The notes beneath the pieces were generated by a model, which was given only the letters and a program-made list of their open reading frames with translations, was not told the origin of the DNA and did not search any database. Shown here piece after piece: positions 17,175 to 23,835 of a stretch of DNA of 64,000 bases. Each line of letters opens with the position of its first letter. Position 1 is the stretch's first letter. The position numbers were made by a program, and so were the translations under genes. The DNA is from CAXMMR01 sp965198995 (GTDB lineage: Bacteria; Pseudomonadota; Alphaproteobacteria; Acetobacterales; Acetobacteraceae): contig CBDAQG010000002.1 in NCBI GenBank assembly GCA_965198995.1, positions 434,001 through 498,000 on the forward strand, in the 5' to 3' direction.

Positions 17175-17291
17175 GGCTTCTTTTTTGAAAAAAAGAAGCA
17201 AAAAACTTTTACTCGTTAGGATCTTGGCGGCCGGGCGGCGGGATCGGGAAGCAGAAGTCTTTTGGTGCTTTTTTTCAAAAAAGAACCGCTT
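17175..17291. repeat. Family B intergenic repeat, copy 2
   Basis: The left arm is of the GCTTC/GAAGC type; the right arm begins with GTGC and ends AAGAACC. The 60-base centre is GC-rich, unlike other copies. This is the only family B copy in a divergent spacer (GT87 gene and cbpA), so it is not simply a terminator of a neighbouring gene. Confidence 0.9.
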
Positions 17292-17336
17292 CGCTTCGCT
17301 TGGGAACTTGCCGGCCTACCGGGCGTGAGGGAATGC

Positions 17337-18284
17337 GTGCCAGGCAATGATCCCTATGCCGCGTTGGGCGTGAAGCGCGATGCCAGCGCCGACGAGATCC
17401 GGCGTGCCTATCGGGCGCTGGCCAAGAAGCATCATCCGGACCTCAACCCCGGCGATGCGGCGGCGGAGGCGAGGTTCAAGGACATCGCGGCCGCGGCCGA
17501 CCTGCTGGAGGACGCCGACAAGCGGGCGCGGTTCGACCGCGGCGAGATCGATGCGACCGGGGCGCCGGTGCCGGAGCGGGGCTTTTACCGGGGCTATGCC
17601 GAGGGTGACGGTGCGGCGCGCTATCGCGGCGGCGGCGGGTTCGGCGACAGCGATGGGGCCGAGCTGGGCGACATCTTTGGCGAGTTCTTCAATCGGCAGG
17701 CCGGGGCGGGCGGTGCCCGTGCCGGTGCGGGGATGCGCATGCGGGGGCGGGACCAGCGCTATGAGCTGGGGGTGGACTTTCTGGACACCGTCAACGGCGC
17801 GACACGGCGGCTGGGCCTGCCGGACGGGCGGGACCTCGACGTCGTCATCCCGCCCGGGATTGAGGACGGGCAGGTGCTGCGGCTGCGCGGCCAGGGCGGG
17901 CCGGGTGCCGGTGGGGCGCCCGCCGGGGACGCGCTGATCACCATCGGCGTGTTTCCGCACCCGTTCTTTCGGCGCGAGGGGGCTGACCTGCACGTGGCGC
18001 TGCCGGTCAGCCTGCGCGAGGCGGTGCTGGGGGCGAAGGTCACGGTGCCGACGCCGCGCGGGTCGGTGGCGATGACGATCCCGCCGCGCTCGGATGCCGG
18101 GCGGCAGCTCAGGCTGCGCGGCCGCGGCGTGGCGGCACATGGCAAGCAGGCGGCTGGGGACCTGTATGCGACGTTGGCGGTCGTGATCGGGCCGGTCGAC
18201 GAGGCGCTCGAGGCGTTTCTGAAGGACTGGGCGGCGGCGCCGGGCGAGGATCCGCGGGCGGCGATGCTGGAGACGACTGGATGA
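17337..18284 (+). CDS. cbpA: DnaJ-family co-chaperone (CbpA-like)
   Basis: This type B J-protein of about 315 residues stimulates DnaK. The J domain at about 4-65 (NDPYAALGVKRDASADEIRR with the HPD motif in KKHHPDLNPGD) is followed by a Gly-rich linker and a two-part C-terminal substrate domain; the Cys zinc centre of DnaJ is absent. The start is GTG at 17337 with a GAGGGA ribosome site 5 bases before it; a longer open frame runs into a family B repeat and is not credible. It overlaps cbpM by 4 bases. Confidence 0.92.
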   Translation: MPGNDPYAALGVKRDASADEIRRAYRALAKKHHPDLNPGDAAAEARFKDIAAAADLLEDADKRARFDRGEIDATGAPVPERGFYRGYAEGDGAARYRGGGGFGDSDGAELGDIFGEFFNRQAGAGGARAGAGMRMRGRDQRYELGVDFLDTVNGATRRLGLPDGRDLDVVIPPGIEDGQVLRLRGQGGPGAGGAPAGDALITIGVFPHPFFRREGADLHVALPVSLREAVLGAKVTVPTPRGSVAMTIPPRSDAGRQLRLRGRGVAAHGKQAAGDLYATLAVVIGPVDEALEAFLKDWAAAPGEDPRAAMLETTG

Positions 18285-18616
18285 CGCGCGCGGGAGGCAT
18301 GACGCGGGCGGGCGAGCGGCTGATCACGCTGGCGGCACTGTGCCGCGAGCTTGGGCGGGTGCAGGAGAGCGAGCTGCAGCGCTGGATTGCCGCCGAGTGG
18401 GTGCGGCCGGCGACGCGCCAGCCGGAGCTGCGGTTCGGCGCCGTCGACGTCGCGCGGGTGCGGCTGATCGTCGAGTTGCGCGACGATATGGAGGTGGGCG
18501 AGGCGGCGATGCCGGTGGTGCTGTCGCTGCTCGACCAACTCTATGAGACGCGGCGGCAGATGCGGGCGCTGTGCGCCAGGCTGGAGCGGCAAGGGCTGAA
18601 GGTCAGCGAAGACTAG
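18281..18616 (+). CDS. cbpM: Chaperone modulator CbpM
   Basis: This 111-residue protein of the CbpM/MerR-like family binds the J domain of CbpA and inhibits it. The N-terminal helix-turn-helix-like segment LITLAALCRELGRVQESELQ, then WVRPATRQPELRFGAVDVAR and a C-terminal helix (LLDQLYETRRQMRALCARLE), fit the family. Two in-frame ATGs (18281 and 18299) are possible starts; the first overlaps the cbpA stop. The pairing with cbpA confirms the assignment of both genes. Confidence 0.9.
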   Translation: MTRAGGMTRAGERLITLAALCRELGRVQESELQRWIAAEWVRPATRQPELRFGAVDVARVRLIVELRDDMEVGEAAMPVVLSLLDQLYETRRQMRALCARLERQGLKVSED

Positions 18617-18639
18617 TGCAGGGTTCTGGCCTAGACCCA

Positions 18640-18775
18640 TCACGCGCTTACGCGGCGAAGCCATTCAATCCCGATTCCTACGCCACCGCCCTGGCTAAGG
18701 AGGCAGGAATGACGAATGGATTTTAAAGGCTCCGCCTTTTATGGGGTCCAGGGGCAAAGCCCCTGGCCTTCCCTC
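18640..18775. repeat. Family A intergenic repeat, copy 5 (partial)
   Basis: It lies between the convergent cbpM and PuuD-like genes. It contains GCGAAGCCATTCAATCC, the core ATGGATTTTAAAGGC, and the terminal hairpin CCAGGGGC-AAA-GCCCCTGG. The hairpins of the left end are missing. Confidence 0.88.
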
Positions 18776-19534
18776 CTAAGCAGCCACCCGCAATGCTGAC
18801 TGCGCGGCGACGGCGTCGCGGAAGGCGGTGAAGATGCCCCGCGAGATGGCGTCGTGCGGGAAGTCGTATTCCGGGTGCCATTGCACGGCGAGGGCGAAGC
18901 TGCCGGCCTCGGTGCGGACGGCTTCGATGGTGCCGTCGGGAGCGGTTGCCTCGATGGTGAGGCCGGGGGCGAGGCGGTCGATGCCCTGGTTGTGCAGCGA
19001 GTTGACGAGGATGCGGTCGCGGCCGGCAAGGCGGGTGAGCAGGCCGCCGGGGGCGAGGGTGACCTCGTGCGCCTTGGCGATGCGCAGCTCGGCGCTGCCA
19101 TGGGCGGGGGTGGAGTGGTCGAAATGGTCGGGCAGGTCCTGCAGGCGCTGGTGCAGCGAGCCGCCGAGGGCAACGTTCATCTCCTGCAGGCCGCGGCAGA
19201 TGGCCAGCAGCGGCTTGCCGGCGGCGATGGCGGCGCGGATGAGCGGCAGCGTCACGCCGTCGCGCTGCTCGTCCTCGGGGGTGCCTTCGGCGTGGGATGG
19301 GCCGTCATAGTGGCGGGGCTGCACGTTGGAGCGGCTGCCGGTGAGGATGATGCCGTCGAGGCGGGCGAGCAGGGTGGCGACGTCGGCGGCGGGGCCGTTG
19401 GCGGGCAGCAGCACCGGCACGCCGCCCACGACCTGGTCGACAGCGCGGACGTAGGTGTCGGAGGCGGCGTGGTTCGGCGTCATGTAGACGCCGAACGGCT
19501 TGGTGCAGCAGGAAATGCCGATGAGTGGCTTCAT
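18776..19534 (-). CDS. Class I glutamine amidotransferase-like hydrolase (PuuD/peptidase C26)
   Basis: This 252-residue peptidase C26 family member is related to gamma-glutamyl-GABA hydrolase PuuD, which frees GABA in the gamma-glutamylated putrescine route. The nucleophile elbow is LLAICRGLQEMNVALGGSL and the His-Glu pair is in AVQWHPEYDFPH. No other puu genes are nearby, so the substrate is uncertain; any gamma-glutamyl amide is possible. It stands alone between a family A repeat and a divergent-looking short spacer. Confidence 0.85.
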   Translation of the reverse strand: MKPLIGISCCTKPFGVYMTPNHAASDTYVRAVDQVVGGVPVLLPANGPAADVATLLARLDGIILTGSRSNVQPRHYDGPSHAEGTPEDEQRDGVTLPLIRAAIAAGKPLLAICRGLQEMNVALGGSLHQRLQDLPDHFDHSTPAHGSAELRIAKAHEVTLAPGGLLTRLAGRDRILVNSLHNQGIDRLAPGLTIEATAPDGTIEAVRTEAGSFALAVQWHPEYDFPHDAISRGIFTAFRDAVAAQSALRVAA

Positions 19535-19596
19535 GGGGTCGCCGGGTGCTGGAGAGGCCTAGAGTAGGCGTGCGGGATGGCGGTTTGAAGGCGCGA

Positions 19597-20049
19597 TCAG
19601 CGCACCCGGCCGTAGGTGGGCCGGCCGTAGCCGGGACAGACGCAGCGGGCGCCGACCGGGGCGGGGCGCTGCAGGCCGCAACTGGTCTGTGGGCCGGTGT
19701 CGCAGAAGGCGCCGTACGGCGCCGGCGGTGGCGGCGCGCCGGCGTTGGTGGCCGGGCTGGGCGGTGGGTAGCCCGGTGGCGGCGGATAGCCGGATGGTGG
19801 GTAGCCGTTGGGCGGCGGGTAGCCTTGAGGGGCGTAGGTCTGGGGCGGGTTGTCGGACTGGTCCGGCGCGGGTCCGAATCCATCGTCGGCCGGCGCGATG
19901 GAGCGGTAGGGGGATGGCTGGGTGGATTGATAGGGCGAGACCGCGCCGCCCTGGTCCTCCGCGGTGCCGACGGGCTGGCTGCGGCCGGCGGTCGGCATCA
20001 GCGCCGCGGCAAGGCAGAGCAAGGCGGCTGACAGGCGGGCGTTCGGCAT
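19597..20049 (-). CDS. Secreted Pro/Tyr/Gly-rich protein, function unknown
   Basis: This 150-residue protein has a signal peptide (about residues 1-25, ending near TAGRSQ) and then low complexity rich in Pro, Gly, Tyr and Gln, with repeats such as GYPPP. The C-terminus has four cysteines (AFCDTGPQTSCGL and ARCVCPGYG) that could form two disulfides. I chose the ATG at 20049 because it directly starts the signal peptide. No family is recognised. It follows lolA on the same strand by about 50 bases and may be co-transcribed. Confidence 0.65.
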   Translation of the reverse strand: MPNARLSAALLCLAAALMPTAGRSQPVGTAEDQGGAVSPYQSTQPSPYRSIAPADDGFGPAPDQSDNPPQTYAPQGYPPPNGYPPSGYPPPPGYPPPSPATNAGAPPPPAPYGAFCDTGPQTSCGLQRPAPVGARCVCPGYGRPTYGRVR

Positions 20050-20100
20050 GCGGCGAGCGTGCTCCGAACCGTCGCGCTGAGGCAAGGGGCGAGGCAGCGC

Positions 20101-20754
20101 TCAGCCGCCCTTTGCATCAGGGTCGGTGAAGGTGAACAGGGCTGGGTCGAAGCGGCCGCCGAACACCACCTGGCCGAGGCTGATGCGGGTGAGCCGGCCC
20201 TGCGCGTCGATCACCGACCAGCCGCGCAAGGCGAGCGGCGGGTTGGCGAAGATCAGGGTCAGGCTGCCGTCGCTCGGGGTGCTGGTGCGCACCAAGGTGA
20301 GCTGGACGGTGGCGGGGCCGCGCTCCAGCGCCGTGACCGTGACGTCGCCGGACAGGCTGAGGCGGTCGGCGAGCAGCAGGCCGAGCGGGGTCTGGTCGAC
20401 CGGGATGTTGGTGGTCTGGTCGAGCTCGCTGTCATGGAAGGTGACCTGGCCGTGGCCGGCGACCAGCAGCAACGGGCTCGGCGGGTCGTAGGCGAAGCGC
20501 ATGCGGCCGGGACGCTGCAGCCAGGCGGTGCCGGTGGAGGTGCGGCCGTCAGGGGCAATCTGCAGGAAACGTGCCTTCAAGGCATGCACCTGGTCGAGAT
20601 AGGTCTGGACCTGCTGGATGAGGGCGGCGTCGGCATCGCTCAAGACTGCGGCGCGCGGCGCCGTCCGGGCGATGCCGGGTGGGGGCAGCGACAGGGCCTG
20701 GGCGCAGGCGGCACCGGGCAGGCTGAGGGCGGCGAAGAGGAGCAGCCGTTTCAT
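20101..20754 (-). CDS. lolA: Outer-membrane lipoprotein carrier LolA family
   Basis: This 217-residue periplasmic protein of the LolA fold carries lipoproteins from LolCDE to the outer membrane. The signal peptide (MKRLLLFAALSLPGAACAQ) is followed by IQQVQTYLDQVHALKARFLQ, WLQRPGRMRFAYDPPSPLLL and a series of beta strands typical of LolA. The start is the ATG at 20754, although the frame is open much further upstream through a family A repeat. LolB-like carriers share this fold, but the motif order favours LolA. Confidence 0.9.
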   Translation of the reverse strand: MKRLLLFAALSLPGAACAQALSLPPPGIARTAPRAAVLSDADAALIQQVQTYLDQVHALKARFLQIAPDGRTSTGTAWLQRPGRMRFAYDPPSPLLLVAGHGQVTFHDSELDQTTNIPVDQTPLGLLLADRLSLSGDVTVTALERGPATVQLTLVRTSTPSDGSLTLIFANPPLALRGWSVIDAQGRLTRISLGQVVFGGRFDPALFTFTDPDAKGG

Positions 20755-20823
20755 CAGGCCGGGTGTGGCATTGGCGCGTGGCGAAAGGAAGGCGAGGGGG
20801 CAGGGCAAGGCAGGGAGAAAGGC

Positions 20824-20957
20824 AAGGCCAGGGGCTTTGCCCCTGGACCCCATTAAAGGCGGAGCCTTTAAAATCCGGTTTTTATCCATGAAACGATGGC
20901 GAGTACGTTGCGTGGGAAGCAGAACTTGAATGGCTTCGCCAAGGGAGAGCCCTGGCC
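20824..20957. repeat. Family A intergenic repeat, copy 6 (internally deleted)
   Basis: It has the outer hairpin CCAGGGGC-TTT-GCCCCTGG, AAAGGCggaGCCTTT, the core and GAATGGCTTCGCCAAGG, but lacks the GGGGTCTGGGG middle hairpin; the end is reduced to GAGCCCTGGCC. It directly follows the stop of the reductase gene. Confidence 0.88.
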
Positions 20958-21971
20958 TTATGCTGCCGCCGGGACACCCTTGCTGGTCGAGTACTCGAAG
21001 TGCAGCGCCATGTCGGGGTTGAGCAGCGGGTGGATGGCGTGGGCGGCCATGGCGGCTTCGGAGAAGCCCTGCAGGATCAGCTTGAGCTTGCCGGGGTAGG
21101 TGGCGACGTCGCCGATCGCGAACACGCCGGGCAGGTTGGTGGCGCAGGTGGCGGCGGTCACCTCGACGTGGTGGCGCTCCAGCGCCAGGCCCCAGCCGGC
21201 GAGCGGACCGAGGTCGGTCGACAGGCCGAAAAAGGCGAGCAGGGTGTCGGCGGGGATCACGCGGGTGTTGCCGTCGAGGTCGGCGAGCTCGACGGCGCTG
21301 AGCGCGCCGGCTTGCCCGTGCAGGGCGTGGAGCTGGTAGGGGGTGACGATGTCGAGCTGGCCGGCGGCGGCGGCGGCCTGGAGCTGGGCGGCGGTCTCGG
21401 GGGCGGCGCGGAAGCGGGCGCGGCGGTGGACGACGATGACGCGGGCAGCGACGTCGCGGAGTTGCAGCGCCCAATCGAGCGCGCTGTCGCCGCCGCCGGC
21501 GATGACCACGGTGCGGCCGCGGAAGTCCTCGCGGCGGCGGACGTAGTACTGCACGGCGCCGGTGGCCTCGTAGGCGGGCAGGTCGGCGAGCGGCGGGCGG
21601 TTCGGGCCGAAGGCGCCAGCGCCGGCGGCCAGGATGACGGCGCGGGCGCGCACGGTCTGGCCGGCATCGGTGGTCAGGGTGAAGTCGCCGGCCTCGCCGG
21701 TGAGGCGGTCAATGCGGTGACCGAGCAGGCGGGGGGTGCGGAAGGGTGCGAGCTGGGCCTCGAGCTGGGCGACCAGGGCGCCGGCCTCGATCGCGGGGTG
21801 GGCGGGAATGTCGTAGATCGGCTTCTCGGGATAGAGCGCTGCGCACTGGCCGCCGACCTCGCCGAGCGCGTCGATCAGCACGGCGGAGAGCTTGAGCATG
21901 CCGCACTGAAAGGCGGCGAACAGGCCAACCGGGCCGGCCCCGATGATGGCGACGTCTGTGTCGTGGGTCAT
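20958..21971 (-). CDS. Ferredoxin/flavodoxin-NADP+ reductase (thioredoxin reductase-like type)
   Basis: This 337-residue FAD flavoprotein matches the YumC/type 2 ferredoxin-NADP+ reductase group. The FAD-binding motif IIGAGPVGLFAAFQCGML is at the N-terminus, EVGGQCAALYPEKPIYDIPA is characteristic, and the NADPH motif is VVIAGGGDSALDWALQL. No CxxC redox pair of true thioredoxin reductase is present. The C-terminal GVFAIGDVATYPGKLKLI and the tail HFEYSTSKG are also family features. It is monocistronic, flanked by family A repeats on both sides. Confidence 0.93.
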   Translation of the reverse strand: MTHDTDVAIIGAGPVGLFAAFQCGMLKLSAVLIDALGEVGGQCAALYPEKPIYDIPAHPAIEAGALVAQLEAQLAPFRTPRLLGHRIDRLTGEAGDFTLTTDAGQTVRARAVILAAGAGAFGPNRPPLADLPAYEATGAVQYYVRRREDFRGRTVVIAGGGDSALDWALQLRDVAARVIVVHRRARFRAAPETAAQLQAAAAAGQLDIVTPYQLHALHGQAGALSAVELADLDGNTRVIPADTLLAFFGLSTDLGPLAGWGLALERHHVEVTAATCATNLPGVFAIGDVATYPGKLKLILQGFSEAAMAAHAIHPLLNPDMALHFEYSTSKGVPAAA

Positions 21972-21999
21972 GGGAAGGAAGTATCGCAGGCGAGGCGAA

Positions 22000-22208
22000 A
22001 GACAAGACAAGGCCAGGGGCGTCGCCCCTGGACCCGATTAAAGGCGAAGCCTTTAAAATCCATTCGTTTATCATGCTCCCGCGGCGAGGTCCGTGATGTG
22101 GGAAGCAGGACTGACTGGCTTCGCCAAGCCAGGAAGAGCCCTGCTAGACTCCCATGAGATGGGGTCTGGGGCCGCGGGCCCCAGCGGGTCCAGGGCAGAG
22201 CCCTGGCC
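22000..22208. repeat. Family A intergenic repeat, copy 7 (full length)
   Basis: A full-length copy follows the HNH gene stop. The outer hairpin reads CCAGGGGC-GTC-GCCCCTGG, with a changed loop but the same stem. The AAAGGCgaaGCCTTT, core, CTTCGCCAAG, GGGGCCGCGGGCCCC and CCAGGGC-AGA-GCCCTGG parts follow in order. Confidence 0.92.
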
Positions 22209-22535
22209 TTACTTCCACTTGCCTGTCTTCTCCCGATTTCGACGCGTCGGTGCGTGGAAGTCGTCGGGCTTGGTCCTCACCCAGGTGATGAAGCTGCTCA
22301 GTTCGGGATCTGCGCGCAGGGCCACGGGGTCGGCGAGGCGGCGGGCGAGTTCGGACTCGGTGTAGCGGGCGTGGATGGCGGAGTGGCAGATCTGGTGCAG
22401 GCGGACGGTGCCGCGGTGGGTGCCGCCTTTCAGCTTCGGCGTCAGGTGGTGCAGCGAGGAGCGGGCGTGGGGTGGGATCGGGCGGTCGCAGAGCGGGCAG
22501 ATGGGCACAGAATTCGGCTCGGGCGGGCGGGGCAT
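22209..22535 (-). CDS. Small stand-alone HNH-domain protein
   Basis: This is a protein of about 108 residues with the HNH/zinc pattern CPLCDRPIP followed by HHLTPKLKGGTHRGTVRLH and ICHSAIHARYTESELA. The Cys pair plus His residues would bind a metal, as in HNH nucleases such as the 5-methylcytosine/mismatch or phage-type families. The start ATG at 22535 is chosen because the motif follows directly. It is divergent from tsaE by 64 bases. Biological role is unknown. Confidence 0.8.
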   Translation of the reverse strand: MPRPPEPNSVPICPLCDRPIPPHARSSLHHLTPKLKGGTHRGTVRLHQICHSAIHARYTESELARRLADPVALRADPELSSFITWVRTKPDDFHAPTRRNREKTGKWK

Positions 22536-22599
22536 GCGGCGCAGATGGGGGTGGGTCGTCGAGGTTGAAGCGGCTCGGCGGGCTCGGGCAGGATGGGGC

Positions 22600-23052
22600 A
22601 TGCCGGGGATGGTGATCGAGTTGGCGGATGAGGCGGCGACGGCGGCGCTGGGGCGGCGGCTGGCGAGCCTGATCGTGGCGGGCGACGTGGTGCTGCTGGA
22701 GGGCGTGCTGGGCGCGGGCAAGACGACGCTGGTGCGGGCGCTGCTGCGGGCGGCGTGCGGGCAGGCGGGGCTGGAGGTGCCGAGCCCGACCTACACGCTG
22801 GTGCAGAGCTATGAGGCGCCGGGCGGGTTGGTGTTGCATCACTATGATCTTTGGCGGCTGGCGGGGCCGGGGGGGCTGGCGGAGCTGGGCTTCGAGGAGG
22901 CGTTGGCGGGGGTTGTGCTGGTGGAGTGGCCGGACCGGTTGGGTGGGCTGCGGCCGGCGGCGGCGCTCACGGTGACGCTGGAGGTGATGCCCGGGCTGGA
23001 GCGCGCGGGCCGGCGGGCGCGGCTGTCTGGTTGGGAGGGGCGGCTCGGGTGA
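22600..23052 (+). CDS. tsaE: tRNA threonylcarbamoyladenosine biosynthesis ATPase TsaE
   Basis: This 150-residue P-loop ATPase, with TsaB and TsaD, makes t6A at position 37 of ANN-decoding tRNAs. Walker A is GVLGAGKTTLVRALL; SPTYTLVQSYEAPGGLVLHH and the LVEWPDRLG motif are specific to TsaE. The murU start overlaps its stop (GTGA). In alphaproteobacteria an aminoglycoside-phosphotransferase-like kinase (AmgK) usually lies between tsaE and murU; here it is absent. Confidence 0.93.
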   Translation: MPGMVIELADEAATAALGRRLASLIVAGDVVLLEGVLGAGKTTLVRALLRAACGQAGLEVPSPTYTLVQSYEAPGGLVLHHYDLWRLAGPGGLAELGFEEALAGVVLVEWPDRLGGLRPAAALTVTLEVMPGLERAGRRARLSGWEGRLG

Positions 23053-23777
23053 GTGGTGCTGCGGGAGCGATCGTGTTTGCGGCGGGGTTGGGCACGCGGA
23101 TGCGGCCGCTGACCGAGCATCTGGCCAAGCCGCTGCTGCGGCTGGGCGGGGCGACGCTGCTGGACCATGCGCTTGACCGGCTAGCGGCGGCGGGGGTTGG
23201 CCGCGTCGTGGTCAATGCGCATTGGCAGGCGGACGGGGTGGCGGCGCATCTGGCGGGCCGGGCCCAGGCGCCGGCGACGGTGGTGCGGCGGGAGGCGGCG
23301 CTGCTGGGGGCGGCCGGGTCGGTGCGGGCGGCGTTGGCGGAGGGGTTGCTGGGGCCGGCGCCGTTCTACACGGTGAATGGCGACAGCCTGTGGCTGGACG
23401 GGCCGGCCTCGGCCCTGACGCGGCTGCGCGAGGCGTTCGTGCCGGACGAGGGGGTTGATGCGGTGATGCTGGTGCATCGCAGCGCGCAGGTGCAGGGCGA
23501 GCTCGGGGCGGGCGACTTCTTTCTCGATCGCTGGGGGGTGCCGCGGCGGCGTGGGGAGCAGGAGATTGCGCCGTACGTGTTTGCCGGGGTGCAGCTCGTC
23601 GGTGCCGGCGCTTGGGGCCAGGGCGGGGAGATGAACGCGGTGTGGGACCGGCTGATCGCGGCGGGGCGGCTGCGGGCGGTGGTGCATGACGGGCTCTGGT
23701 ATCATTTGTCGCGGCCGGCGGATTTGGCGGAGGCGGCGGAGGCGCTGGCGGCGCAGGACACCGGGGTGACGACATGA
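23049..23777 (+). CDS. murU: MurU-like MurNAc-1-phosphate uridylyltransferase / nucleotidyltransferase
   Basis: This 242-residue sugar nucleotidyltransferase is predicted to turn N-acetylmuramate-1-phosphate into UDP-MurNAc in peptidoglycan recycling. The signature FAAGLGTRMRPLTEHLAKPL with the catalytic Arg and Lys, VNAHWQADGVAAHL and the metal-binding NGDSLWLDG are present. The GTG start at 23049 overlaps the tsaE stop. The normal partner kinase AmgK is not adjacent. The stop overlaps the first ATG of the addB open frame. Confidence 0.85.
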   Translation: MSGAAGAIVFAAGLGTRMRPLTEHLAKPLLRLGGATLLDHALDRLAAAGVGRVVVNAHWQADGVAAHLAGRAQAPATVVRREAALLGAAGSVRAALAEGLLGPAPFYTVNGDSLWLDGPASALTRLREAFVPDEGVDAVMLVHRSAQVQGELGAGDFFLDRWGVPRRRGEQEIAPYVFAGVQLVGAGAWGQGGEMNAVWDRLIAAGRLRAVVHDGLWYHLSRPADLAEAAEALAAQDTGVTT

Positions 23778-23835
23778 GAGACGGCGCTATGAGAGACGGC
23801 GCTATGAGAGACGGGCGCTATGAGAGACGGGCGCT
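23774..23835. repeat. 15/16-base tandem repeat at the addB start
   Basis: Four units of ATGAGAGACGGCGCT (15, 15, 16 and 16 bases; the last two carry an extra G) lie exactly over the start region. Each carries an ATG, so the number of units sets the number of candidate start codons and the N-terminal length. Confidence 0.9.

Noticed and set aside
19597..20049. Bacteriocin or signalling peptide precursor
   Set aside because: The Pro-rich secreted protein has a normal signal peptide and four Cys, but there are no transport or modification genes nearby.
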